Of a DNA stretch of 64,000 nt, positions 51,988 through 61,299 are shown piece by piece. This DNA is from Bacillus aerolatus (GTDB lineage Bacteria; Bacillota; Bacilli; Bacillales; Domibacillaceae). Numbering within the stretch: the stretch's first letter is position 1; the number at the start of each line of letters is the position of its first letter. The notes under the pieces were generated by a model. It was not told the DNA's origin, searched no databases, and saw nothing but the letters and a program-made list of their open reading frames with translations. The position numbers and the translations under genes are program-made. The DNA is taken from assembly GCF_009183655.1 (NCBI RefSeq), contig NZ_WEIO01000003.1, forward strand, positions 62,001-126,000, written 5' to 3'.

Positions 51988-53418
51988 ATGACAAAAATTC
52001 GCACAAGTTTCACGAAATATTTCTATCTATATATCAGTACGTTTCTCATTTCCCTCTTTGTAAGCGTCCCTTCAGCTGAGGCCGCTCCTCCAGACTTTAA
52101 TGGCGGGGTTCATAACGAGTATGAATATGAAGAGTATGTCTTTTTATCGGGTGCGCCAGTGAAATTCAGCGGAAAAATGACGGTCACCGAACGAGAAAGA
52201 AATGATCAATTGACGAAAACGTATCGCTTTACTTTAACAAATTCAAACGGAAGTAAGCTGTCGCGCAGCATCGTTTACGTAACTGATCTAGAAAAGCGAA
52301 CAGACAAAGGACAGACAACTACACAAACAGCTGTTAAAAGCTATTCAGAGAAAATCACGATGGGAAAAGTGACTTATACATTAGATGATTATCAATTGTC
52401 TCAAGGTGCAATCATAGACAATCGCCCAGCCTCCGATTATTACTCCGGGAATGTGGTTGGCAGAAAGACATACAAAACCAATACGGACGAAATCATTACC
52501 ATTCATTTCAGTGGCCGGAATGTGGGGTATGAAAACTTCTGGGGAGCGACGGAAACACAGTTCATCGACTATGAAATTGTCTCTAACCAAGGAAAAGCCT
52601 TTATCACAAGTAAAGTATCAGACAGCAAAACAAAAGTGCTGAAATATGAGCCTCATGATCCGTCGTTGTCCAGCTTTACCGGCGGCCATGCCCTCATCAG
52701 TTCACAAAATATGATTGGAGAGTATTCGTACGATATTCCATATGGAAGCGGGACAGGCACCGTTCACGTGAATCAAGAAATGGTTCCAGTCATTGAGCGG
52801 CTCATCGTGCCTAAATTTCGTGATTTAAATGGGCATTGGGCAAAAGATAACATTGAACGCTTGTATTCTCTTGGTGTTTTTGATGAATCGAGCCGGTTTT
52901 TTTCACCGAATACTCCGATGAATCGATACCAGTTTACCGTTGGGGTATTAAAGTCAGCTGACATTCGTGTACTTGAACAGCCTAAAAACCAACGCGCACC
53001 TAAAAAAGCAATTTTTGCCGATTTAGATCCGAAAGATCCTGATTACTTATACATTGAAAGTGCTTATCACAAAGGAGTGTCTAAAGGGGTCAGCGCCACT
53101 AAATTTATGCCAGAAGGCCCGTTAACCAGGGCTCAAGCTGTCGCCATACTTGTGCGCGCCTTAGGGTTGGAGAATCGTGCACCAACTCCTGGTTATCAAA
53201 CGGGCTATGCCGATAACAACTCTATTCCGAAATGGGCCAAAGACAGTGTGTACGTGGCGACAGAAATCGGATTAGTTTACGGGGATGGAAGAAATCGTTT
53301 CAATCCGTATCAAGAGATGACAAGAGCCGAAGCGTCCGCTATGATTATCCGGTTTCTTAACTTCTTAGAAAAAGACTTACAGCAAAACTACCGGGATGAT
53401 ATGCTGTTTTTTCAATAA
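51988..53418 (+). CDS. SLH-domain surface protein with C-terminal SLH triplet
   Basis: A 476-residue exported protein. Signal peptide to about residue 33 (SAEAAP), a beta-rich middle part (about 35-265), and three SLH motifs near 273-470 (FRDLNGHWAKDNIERLYSLG, FADLDPKDPDYLYIESAYHK, GYADNNSIPKWAKDSVYVAT). ATG 51988 is chosen since AGAAAGGAAA precedes it. Only 19 bases separate it from the SLH-VWA gene, so they are an operon. Confidence 0.9.
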   Translation: MTKIRTSFTKYFYLYISTFLISLFVSVPSAEAAPPDFNGGVHNEYEYEEYVFLSGAPVKFSGKMTVTERERNDQLTKTYRFTLTNSNGSKLSRSIVYVTDLEKRTDKGQTTTQTAVKSYSEKITMGKVTYTLDDYQLSQGAIIDNRPASDYYSGNVVGRKTYKTNTDEIITIHFSGRNVGYENFWGATETQFIDYEIVSNQGKAFITSKVSDSKTKVLKYEPHDPSLSSFTGGHALISSQNMIGEYSYDIPYGSGTGTVHVNQEMVPVIERLIVPKFRDLNGHWAKDNIERLYSLGVFDESSRFFSPNTPMNRYQFTVGVLKSADIRVLEQPKNQRAPKKAIFADLDPKDPDYLYIESAYHKGVSKGVSATKFMPEGPLTRAQAVAILVRALGLENRAPTPGYQTGYADNNSIPKWAKDSVYVATEIGLVYGDGRNRFNPYQEMTRAEASAMIIRFLNFLEKDLQQNYRDDMLFFQ

Positions 53419-53437
53419 ATGAAAAGGACGAATATAG

Positions 53438-55723
53438 ATGACTGTTTTCAAAAAAAGGACTGTTTGTCTTCTTCTCATTCTGCTGCTTATGGCATCGGCT
53501 CTAGTTAGCCATACAAGCGCAGCAAGCCTATTCAAGGATGTACGAACTGACCACTGGGCTTATCCATCCATTGAATGGGCGGTCAAAAAAGGATTAGTAA
53601 AAGGCTACTCAAACGGCACATACGCGCCGCAGCGTGCTTTAACCGAAGCAGAATTTATTACAATGCTGATCCGCTATGATTGTACAAATAAAAAACTAGG
53701 CCACTCACAAGGAACTCCCGATGAGCATTGGGCTTCTGACAACTATCGTTATTTAAAGAGTAAAAACATCCCTCTGGCGGGCTATTCAAATATAAAACTT
53801 CGTGATCAACCGATAACGAGAGGGCAAGTCGCGCGAATTGTGGCTGCCTTTGAAGGTATTGATCTAAGCGAGCCTTATGCCGTTCAATACATGTATATTC
53901 AAAATTTATCAAGTGGAATGACCGGCAAGAAGGATTATAACGATTATGGCGTGAACCGCTCATTAACCCGTGGGGAAGCAGCCGTTTTTCTTAACCGTCT
54001 GTCTAAACGCGGCAATTGCCAGATGATTGGCTTAAGCGCTCCAGCCGATGGACGGGATGACGATCGATATGAGCTGCCTTTGAATTTCTTCGGGAATAAA
54101 ACCATTGTATTTCCAACACCGGAAAACTTGGATCAGCCGCCAGCAGCACTAAAGCCTATTGATTCACGTCTAGAAGAAGTCGATATTGAAAAAGAAACGT
54201 TGATTGCGAATGGGATGGATTCCACGTTTATTACTCTGAAGCTGAAAGACTGTTACGGGAACCCAATCTCATATGATGAGCTTCTTTATTTTCAAGTTTC
54301 TTCAAACGCGGGAACTATTTCTAAAGAAGACTGGGCAGAAGGATATTGGAACGAGAAAGCATACTCACAGACAGATGGCCCGGAGCTGACAGTTAAAGTG
54401 ACTGCTCCAAAATCGAGTACGGTTCAACAAGATACCATTTCTTTTCAAATAAGCGAATATGACGAAAGCAAGATTAATATGGCGTGCTTCCGGCAGCCAG
54501 TCACTGTTCCATTGACCTATGTACCGAAGGCAGAACTTCAAGTAAAAACAGACAGTAACTCCTTGTCGGCAGACGGTGTGACAACGACTCAAGTAACGGC
54601 AACAATCGTCCGCCCCGGCGGTCAAGCGATCACAGATTTTAATGGAAGAGTCCGCTTTCGCTCAGCCCAAGGAGCTTATTTGTCTGCCCAGGAAGCCAAC
54701 TTTTTTAATGGAACAGCCAGTACAACCTTAACAGCAATTTCGGCCTCTCATCCCGTGACGGATGAAATTTTTGCTGAAATTGTGCAAGTCGATTCCCGTT
54801 ACAAGGTGGATATCGACTCCGTTCTTGGTAAAAGCCATAGCAGTGAAGTTGTCTATGATCCGGGCCTCAAGGTAGATAACAGCTGTCCGAGAGACGACCT
54901 AGAAGTGGCGTTCATTATCGATTCCTCCGGGAGCATGAAACGAAATGATGCCGAGCGGCTGCGAGTATCGAAGTCAGAAGAATTTATTTCAACTTTAAAT
55001 GCACCGAGGAACATTGCCGCTCACTTTAACTCGAGAGGATATCTTCTAAGCGGACCAGACCTTCCAGCACCGGTTAGTACAACATTTAAATACGTCTTCC
55101 AATCAGGCGGGACAAATATTGGTGAGGGATTGGAGAAGGCATTTAATCAATTTTCCAGCCAAGGTCCAAAGGTCGCGATTCTTTTAACAGATGGCCAATC
55201 AAGCGAACGCAAAGCACTCGAGATGATAGATAAAGCCAATGATAACAATATTAAAATTTATACAATTGGACTCGGAGATAAAAAACGGTTAAACGAAGCC
55301 CTGTTACAAAGAATGGCCAGCGAAACGGGCGGACAATATTTCCACGTTCAAGAAAACATTAATATCGGTACAGCTTACCAATCTATCCTTAACGACATCT
55401 CATGCGGCATTCCGTACCCGAGCTGTGCACAATCCAGTTACGTATTCTCTGCACCTGCAATAGAACTAACAAGCACAAACTTCTATATGAACACGTATAT
55501 AAATAAAAACTGCGGAGAAATAGCTAAAGTAGTCGTACGCTTCCATGCAGCCGGTGGCGACATTGATTATGAACTCATCCCCCGTGGACAAAACTATTAC
55601 GCACTAAAAAAAGGAAGATATGAAATTTCAAAGCTTGATTTGTTTAAAGAAGGCACCTTCCTCGCCTACGACACAGCAGGAAGACTCGTCGGACAAAGAC
55701 TCATTTCTATGCGGGATAAATAA
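53438..55723 (+). CDS. SLH-anchored von Willebrand factor A (VWA) surface protein
   Basis: A 761-residue exported protein. Signal peptide to about residue 28, three SLH motifs at about 30-190 (LFKDVRTDHWAYPSIEWAVK first), an invasin/Big_1-like Ig domain at about 366-468 (LSADGVTTTQVTATIVRPGG), and a VWA domain at about 488-660 with intact metal-ion MIDAS motif (FIIDSSGSM) and the LLTDGQSSE aspartate. The C-terminal part has four cysteines. The VWA fold usually mediates metal-dependent binding to proteins or matrix. Strong terminator follows. Confidence 0.92.
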   Translation: MTVFKKRTVCLLLILLLMASALVSHTSAASLFKDVRTDHWAYPSIEWAVKKGLVKGYSNGTYAPQRALTEAEFITMLIRYDCTNKKLGHSQGTPDEHWASDNYRYLKSKNIPLAGYSNIKLRDQPITRGQVARIVAAFEGIDLSEPYAVQYMYIQNLSSGMTGKKDYNDYGVNRSLTRGEAAVFLNRLSKRGNCQMIGLSAPADGRDDDRYELPLNFFGNKTIVFPTPENLDQPPAALKPIDSRLEEVDIEKETLIANGMDSTFITLKLKDCYGNPISYDELLYFQVSSNAGTISKEDWAEGYWNEKAYSQTDGPELTVKVTAPKSSTVQQDTISFQISEYDESKINMACFRQPVTVPLTYVPKAELQVKTDSNSLSADGVTTTQVTATIVRPGGQAITDFNGRVRFRSAQGAYLSAQEANFFNGTASTTLTAISASHPVTDEIFAEIVQVDSRYKVDIDSVLGKSHSSEVVYDPGLKVDNSCPRDDLEVAFIIDSSGSMKRNDAERLRVSKSEEFISTLNAPRNIAAHFNSRGYLLSGPDLPAPVSTTFKYVFQSGGTNIGEGLEKAFNQFSSQGPKVAILLTDGQSSERKALEMIDKANDNNIKIYTIGLGDKKRLNEALLQRMASETGGQYFHVQENINIGTAYQSILNDISCGIPYPSCAQSSYVFSAPAIELTSTNFYMNTYINKNCGEIAKVVVRFHAAGGDIDYELIPRGQNYYALKKGRYEISKLDLFKEGTFLAYDTAGRLVGQRLISMRDK

Positions 55724-55769
55724 AAACAGCCTTCAGACTTGAATTGAGTCTGAAGGCTGTTTCGTTTTA
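55722..55769 (+). terminator. Intrinsic terminator of the SLH-VWA operon
   Basis: AAAACAGCCTTCAGACT pairs with AGTCTGAAGGCTGTTT and runs into a T-rich end. Confidence 0.9.
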
Positions 55770-56191
55770 TAAAAAGGCAGTGTGCATATTATGTTTGTTC
55801 ACGATTCCTAGTTGTTATTCGATTGTATATATACATCATACTTAATTCTATACCATATTTAACACCCCCTTTCTTACGGGGAGCGCCAACCGTCCATCCG
55901 CTTTATGTAGTTGCTAGTTTAATTTTATTAGTTCAATTCCGGAAAATCTATGAAATAAAAGAAGAGAGCCCATCACTTTGCTTAAATGGCTCTCTATCTC
56001 TAGTTGGATTTCTACAAAATCTATCAAGCTTCGGGGGAGTGACACCCTATCCAATGCGCAGCCGAGGGGTTTTGTGTATGGATTATGCTTCCGTGTCGAA
56101 CGCTGCCTTTTCAATAGGAAGCACCAATTACTCATTCTCTTTATATATCGGGGAATGATAGGCTTCCTCCTTAAAATACACCTATCAAAAT
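55770..56191. other. Intergenic region with dispersed-repeat fragments
   Basis: No gene with a ribosome site. At 55962-56000 a hairpin (AGAGAGCCC..., GGCTCTCT) followed by an aagcttcgggggagtgacaccc stretch at 56025-56047 repeats the terminator-plus-gtgacaggcacc pattern seen at 44223-44320. Confidence 0.45.
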
Positions 56192-56243
56192 AACAAAAAA
56201 GAAGAGCTATTCACTTATTATGTGATTGCTCTTCTTTTTTGTT
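56192..56243. terminator. Bidirectional terminator
   Basis: AAAAAAGAAGAGCTATTCAC pairs with GTGATTGCTCTTCTTTTTT (one bulge), long A and T ends. It serves the 1336-residue SLH gene on the minus strand. Confidence 0.85.
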
Positions 56244-56297
56244 ACTATTCTGTTGAGATATATCAAGAAGTAACAGCCACTATGATTATTTCCGCAC

Positions 56298-59200
56298 TCA
56301 CCTTACCGATCTTACTGAAATATTTCCTTCTGAGTCAACTTCAATTACGATAGAATACTCGTTCTCCACTTCTTCTGCCTTAACCCTTACACCTAAGATC
56401 CGATAAGCGTTGATTTCACCTTTATCTGTTCCTTCACTTTTGAAATGAATTTTCCACTCACCGTTTTCTTCTTTTACTTCACTGCTGATGGTCACGCCGT
56501 CAATTGTTACAGTTTCCGACCAATTTCCGTAATCTTGTAAGCGAACTCGAATATTTTCAGAAGTAATTTTCAAGTCTTCCAAGCCAGTAATCTTTGCTTC
56601 TGTATCCGGATTAGCCTCAGCATCTACGACTTGGAAGCTTCTCCAAATGATTTGACTAGGACGCGAATTTTCAAAATCAACTCGATTGTTCGTGCTATAT
56701 ATATCATAGAATACATCCTTTATAGCTTCAGGAATAGTGACCTCATAACGATTCGGTATAATATTTCCATTTTCATCTTTCTCTTCTTTTAAAATGAACT
56801 CTACATCGTGGCCAATATTTGAGCCAGAAACTCGTTTTAGCATATGAAGTAATGTATTTAGTTCTTTTATATTCGTATTCTCCGCTTCAAATGTCAGCTT
56901 ACCGAGTCCTGTAGTTTTCAGATTTTGGATAACAACAGGCACTTGAATCTTATAAATTCCCTTCGACTGGCCGTTTTCAGCGGTAACAATCAAACGATCG
57001 CCGTGCTCAATGATTCCACTGCCTTTTACTTTTCCATCTGCGCTTTGTACTTGATAAGATTGCACAGAACTATCTGCTGACTGAATGCTTTCCATTAATT
57101 GATCCACAGACACACCGGATTTTAGGCGAATGGTTCTATTAACAGGATAATGATCAATATACCGAATATACGAATTATCTACTTTTGGATGAAATTTTGT
57201 TTCACTGCTTGTTGTGTCAGCACTTGTCGAAGTAGGAATCACAACAGCTACTATTTCATTCCCCACATAATAATTTCCAACTCCAACATTAATAACAGCA
57301 TATTCTTTAATCGATTCCCCGCTTGTATTTAAACGATTTAAAATTAACTTCCCCGAGGCATCTACGCTAAGGTACTTAGCGGCTCCTGTCACATAACTAT
57401 AGTCCTCACCCTTTTGCATTTCGTTGCCCAAGTCGCTTACTTTCACTTTTAAATTTTCAGACTTTTCCTTATAAAGTAAATCAGAAATCGAAAGACCGAT
57501 CGTAGGATCAGTTATTTCTACTTCTTTCTTCACCTGTCCGATAAATTCCTCGGCTGCCTTCTTGTTGAATAAATAGTCAGCGTAATCTACTCTATATTCC
57601 AAGTGTTCCTTTTCAGTGAACTCACTGCTCAGTGATTGTACGAGTGCTCTCGCAGCATCAATTTCTTCCTGAGTAAGCCCCTCTTTTAACCTTTCTTCCG
57701 ATTCTTCATAATCATACCAGTCTTCTTTATACAAACCGTCAACTGCTTCTCTTGCCTTTTTATACGCATCTACTTTATCTTTTAATTCAACATTGACAGC
57801 TGCAACAAGTTTCGAAATATCTGCGCGAGTATTCAAGGAATCCTGCTGTTTAATGACTTCTTCCCGGTATCTCTTCATGCTGATCGAATCTTGTTCTGTT
57901 ATATTTCTATGATTCTCTTTTATACTTCCGTCTTCCCTTTTTATTTCCTCTATTTCATAAGCAGCTCTCGGTAAATACCAGCCCAATTTATCTCCCATTT
58001 CATTTGCTGCATACTTAATCATGAATACATCCAGGCTTTCATAATTTTCCGGTGTATGTTCACCTTCTTTTATCGTTTCGTACAGTCTTCCCGAGAATTG
58101 CCAATCTATTTCCACAAGAAATTCATTTAGCTTAGCAGGATCAAAATCATCGCCATAACTTAACTCCACTGCCGGAATTCCGTCTATCCAATTCCATTTA
58201 ACGTCCGAGAAATCATATATTTTCGTAGCTTTGTCCACATTGAACAAGTAAACATTTTGGAACATTTGCTGTACTGTCTTGCCTTCAGGATTCATGAGTG
58301 ACTTTATGGTTAATGTCTTTTTCTCTTCATCCACAAGCATATCTACTCCGTACCAATGCCATACTTCGTTGATATCAACGAGGTCGACAATTTCATTCTT
58401 GTCATTCACTTGATACATAAATATTTCATGGTTGCTCCATAAAATAAATTCTTCATCAGCTTTATACTCTTTGGCATTGGCCGGTACTTGTTCCCCAACT
58501 TTAGGCTTTTTAAATTCGTGCATATTATTTCTGTTCACTGTTAAATATTTAACTTTATGCGCACCCGGGTTTTTAACATTTAATTTCACATAACCAAACC
58601 GTTCAGTGCTTAGTAAACCAGCATCAAAGAAATCTTCTGTTTCATTTCCCGGTGGTGTTGGATTACTGTCACCGCCCCCTGTTCCAGGAGTTGTTGTACT
58701 ACCGCCACCTCCAGCTGAATTCGGAGGTGTCACAGGCTCCGCCGGCTTATAGTCTGGATTCTTCGTGCCTCCGACCTGTTCTACCCGGTCTTTCACCTGA
58801 TCGTAATTCTGTACCACATCCTCTGCTTTTTTCCCCTCTGGAACAGTGATGTTTGTAATCTTCGCATTATCGCCAATCGTTACTTTTGAGTTTTCATTTT
58901 TCGATTCAAGGTTTTTAATTTGGCCCTTAGTGTCGAGTGTGACTGTTTTGTCAGTGTTGATAATCACATTCTCGATATTTCCTTTGCCGGTCACTTTAAT
59001 GTCATCGTTTGATTCGATGATGATGTCTTTAATGGTGACGTTCAGTTCCACGAGCGTCACGCCTTTTTTAATGTCGACTTTCGGAATGATGACGTCCGGA
59101 TCAGCAAAAATATTAGCGTTCGCATGTAAGGATACAGACGTAACTTTTGTGCTGCCCATTGCTGAGAAATAGACATCTTCCTTGGCGATTTCAATCGTTG

Positions 59201-60308
59201 CAATCGTTGAATCTTTAAAAATGATCGTAATCTTCGTTTTTGGGTTTTCCGCAGCCGCCCGGTAAGAAGCAGCTTTTGCCGCCGCTTGATCTGCCACACG
59301 CGTGTTGCCTTTCACCGTCAACTTTTCGGAGATAAAACTGTTTTGCACTTTTTCCGTCAACGCCAAATCGCCATTAATAGTCAAGTTTTTCACTTCGTAA
59401 TAATCGCCCTGCACTGAAACGGAACCATCAATCACAGCCCCGCCTGCGTCAAGCAGTGCATTCGCCGAAGCCGATCCACTGCTGTTGAGCGTAAGTGATG
59501 TAATCTTTTCAATAGCACCGTTTTTGCTTTCAAATGCAATGACGGCTCCCTTTAAAGCTGCACTGTTCTTTGCAGTGAACAACCCTTTCAAAGAAGCAGA
59601 CACCTGATACGTTTCTCCATTGATCGTTACAATGCCATCTTTGACAGATTCAACTGTAAATGACTTTTCTTTGACTTTCTCAGTCGCTTTCTTGGCACGA
59701 CTCGCAAAAGCAACAAGCTCACCACGTGTCACTTTCGCATCCGGCGCAAAACTGTCTTTCGTTTTTCCAAACGTCACTTCGTTTTGCACTAATGCCTGAA
59801 CGTATGTATAGTACCACTTTTCTTTTTTAACATCTTTAAATGCAACAGCTGTTGCTACACCGCTTTTCAACTTAAACGCTTCGCCGATCAAGCGTGAAGC
59901 TTCCGCACGCGTTAATGTCTGATCTGGACGGAATGTCTTGTCTGTAAAGCCGCTCATTACTTTGTTTTGAACGAGCGCTGCCACCGCTTCGTAATACCAT
60001 TTTCCTTTTTTAATATCTTTCAAGCCTGGATCTTTCAAAGATTTCATATCCAACTCTAAAATGTCGGCCACCATTTTCGCTGCCTGTCCACGTGTAACTG
60101 ACTCCTGCGGGCGGAAAGTCCCGTCCGTAAATCCATTAATCTTCCCTTGGTTATAAAGATCTAATATTTCCGGATACAAGACGTTGCCTTTCTTGACGTC
60201 AGTAAAGAACTTTTCCGAAGCTGCATCAACAGTCGGCGCTGCTGAGCTAACCGCTACTGCCGTTGCAGCGGCCGTTAAAAATAAATGAGACTTGTTTAAC
60301 TTTTTCAT
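56298..60308 (-). CDS. Giant SLH-domain surface protein (1336 residues)
   Basis: An exported protein with signal peptide to about residue 29 (VDAASE) and three SLH motifs at about 32-210 (FFTDVKKGNVLYPEILDLYN, LKDIKKGKWYYEAVAALVQN, FKDVKKEKWYYTYVQALVQN). A repetitive beta-solenoid-like region follows (about 225-520; VIDGSVSVQGDYYEVKNLTI, GNTRVADQ), then a Gly/Pro/Thr linker near 530-555 and an acidic C-terminal half with charged helical stretches. No enzymatic motif seen. A large surface adhesin or matrix protein is the likeliest reading. GGGAGGT precedes the ATG. Confidence 0.9.
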   Translation of the reverse strand: MKKLNKSHLFLTAAATAVAVSSAAPTVDAASEKFFTDVKKGNVLYPEILDLYNQGKINGFTDGTFRPQESVTRGQAAKMVADILELDMKSLKDPGLKDIKKGKWYYEAVAALVQNKVMSGFTDKTFRPDQTLTRAEASRLIGEAFKLKSGVATAVAFKDVKKEKWYYTYVQALVQNEVTFGKTKDSFAPDAKVTRGELVAFASRAKKATEKVKEKSFTVESVKDGIVTINGETYQVSASLKGLFTAKNSAALKGAVIAFESKNGAIEKITSLTLNSSGSASANALLDAGGAVIDGSVSVQGDYYEVKNLTINGDLALTEKVQNSFISEKLTVKGNTRVADQAAAKAASYRAAAENPKTKITIIFKDSTIATIEIAKEDVYFSAMGSTKVTSVSLHANANIFADPDVIIPKVDIKKGVTLVELNVTIKDIIIESNDDIKVTGKGNIENVIINTDKTVTLDTKGQIKNLESKNENSKVTIGDNAKITNITVPEGKKAEDVVQNYDQVKDRVEQVGGTKNPDYKPAEPVTPPNSAGGGGSTTTPGTGGGDSNPTPPGNETEDFFDAGLLSTERFGYVKLNVKNPGAHKVKYLTVNRNNMHEFKKPKVGEQVPANAKEYKADEEFILWSNHEIFMYQVNDKNEIVDLVDINEVWHWYGVDMLVDEEKKTLTIKSLMNPEGKTVQQMFQNVYLFNVDKATKIYDFSDVKWNWIDGIPAVELSYGDDFDPAKLNEFLVEIDWQFSGRLYETIKEGEHTPENYESLDVFMIKYAANEMGDKLGWYLPRAAYEIEEIKREDGSIKENHRNITEQDSISMKRYREEVIKQQDSLNTRADISKLVAAVNVELKDKVDAYKKAREAVDGLYKEDWYDYEESEERLKEGLTQEEIDAARALVQSLSSEFTEKEHLEYRVDYADYLFNKKAAEEFIGQVKKEVEITDPTIGLSISDLLYKEKSENLKVKVSDLGNEMQKGEDYSYVTGAAKYLSVDASGKLILNRLNTSGESIKEYAVINVGVGNYYVGNEIVAVVIPTSTSADTTSSETKFHPKVDNSYIRYIDHYPVNRTIRLKSGVSVDQLMESIQSADSSVQSYQVQSADGKVKGSGIIEHGDRLIVTAENGQSKGIYKIQVPVVIQNLKTTGLGKLTFEAENTNIKELNTLLHMLKRVSGSNIGHDVEFILKEEKDENGNIIPNRYEVTIPEAIKDVFYDIYSTNNRVDFENSRPSQIIWRSFQVVDAEANPDTEAKITGLEDLKITSENIRVRLQDYGNWSETVTIDGVTISSEVKEENGEWKIHFKSEGTDKGEINAYRILGVRVKAEEVENEYSIVIEVDSEGNISVRSVR

Positions 60309-60489
60309 TTGGACCTCCCTAATACTAAAGTTTTAAGTTTGTTTTCCACTCTAATAGAAATAGGTAAATAGAATTAAACGCAACTTAATATTACCATTTA
60401 ATCTAATTTTTCAATAGACTTTCGGCTAATAAAGGTGGTGTTTTCTGAAAGTTAGATAAACCAGATTACCGGGCTCCAACCAAAACGTT

Positions 60490-60951
60490 GCAAATAAGTT
60501 TACTTATCGTCGTTCTCTACATACCGGCGGTAATTTAAGAGGCTTTTACCTTTTGGCTGTCGGACAAGTCAGTGCGAGTTACAAATGGATAGGGCGAAGA
60601 ATTGGCGTGTGTGTAATAGTGGTAGCTGTTGCTTCCATTTTAGTGAACATTGGTTTTCTTGTGCTAATCGGATTCCGATGGATATATGAAGGTCTTGGGG
60701 AGCTAGAACAGGAGAGCTTTAAAATCGCTGTTAAAAAACATAGCCTAGGTGCTGACATTTGCAATTGTAATAATCGCTGCAGTATTTGTTGAAAATGGTC
60801 ATAACTGTGGATATAGAACATTCTTTAAACTTTAACAGAAGATGACAGTGATTGGTCACTGTACAAAAAGCATAAATGGAAATCGGAAAATCAATATATG
60901 TATACTGTTGAAGGAGATGAAATATTAAAAATAGCAGCTGCCTTTCTATGA
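60490..60951 (+). pseudogene. Decayed membrane-protein gene fragment
   Basis: One frame from about 60490 reads NVANKFTYRRSLHTGGNLRG, then a membrane helix (VCVIVVAVASILVNIGFLVL) and WIYEGLGELEQESFKIAVKK. After frameshifts, a second frame at 60832-60951 ends TEDDSDWSLYKKHKWKSENQ ... ILKIAAAFL. Both look like real protein but do not join. No start site is left and it abuts the IS remnant. Family unknown. Confidence 0.4.
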
Positions 60952-61233
60952 GACTCCCTAGTGTCATTCATATACTTTAGTACGTCCATTTTAAACTCTA
61001 AAGAATAATCTGTATACCTTGGGATTAGCCCTTCCACTCCATGTAACTCATATAACCCAACCCATTTCATAATAAATCGATGATCGACCCCGTTTCCTCT
61101 TCCAGCAGCCCGTAGAATTTAAACTCTTCAAGGTATCCTTTGACGACAGCTAATTTTGTTCCTAATGAATATTTCTCCATAAAAAACTGCACCTCCAATT
61201 GTTAGTTGTGTCTAACAATTGGGGTGCAGTTCA
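60952..61233 (-). mobile_element. IS3-family (IS150-like) element remnant with OrfA fragment
   Basis: The outer end is a near-perfect palindrome (arms 61185-61205 and 61212-61231). OrfA starts at ATG 61180: MEKYSLGTKLAVVKGYLEEF, then after a frameshift IMKWVGLYELHGVEGLIPRY and YSLEFKMDVLKYMNDT, the IS3-type helix-turn-helix region. The sequence stops near 60952; OrfB and the other end are missing. Inactive. Confidence 0.85.
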
Positions 61234-61255
61234 CTAGTGGCTCTTTGCTTTTTCA

Positions 61256-61283
61256 GATTTTATTGCTTTAGAGCAATAAAAAT
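61256..61283 (-). terminator. AT-rich hairpin after S-layer gene
   Basis: TTTTATTGC pairs with GCAATAAAA around six bases, about 20 bases after the S-layer stop. Weak GC but plausible; the IS palindrome just beyond could act as a second stop signal. Confidence 0.45.
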
Positions 61284-61299
61284 CCATAAACTTTATTAA

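Noticed and set aside
60579-60967. Minus-strand frames opposite the decayed membrane gene
   Set aside because: Plus-strand translation contains a credible membrane helix and charged tail; the minus-strand ones look like random sequence.
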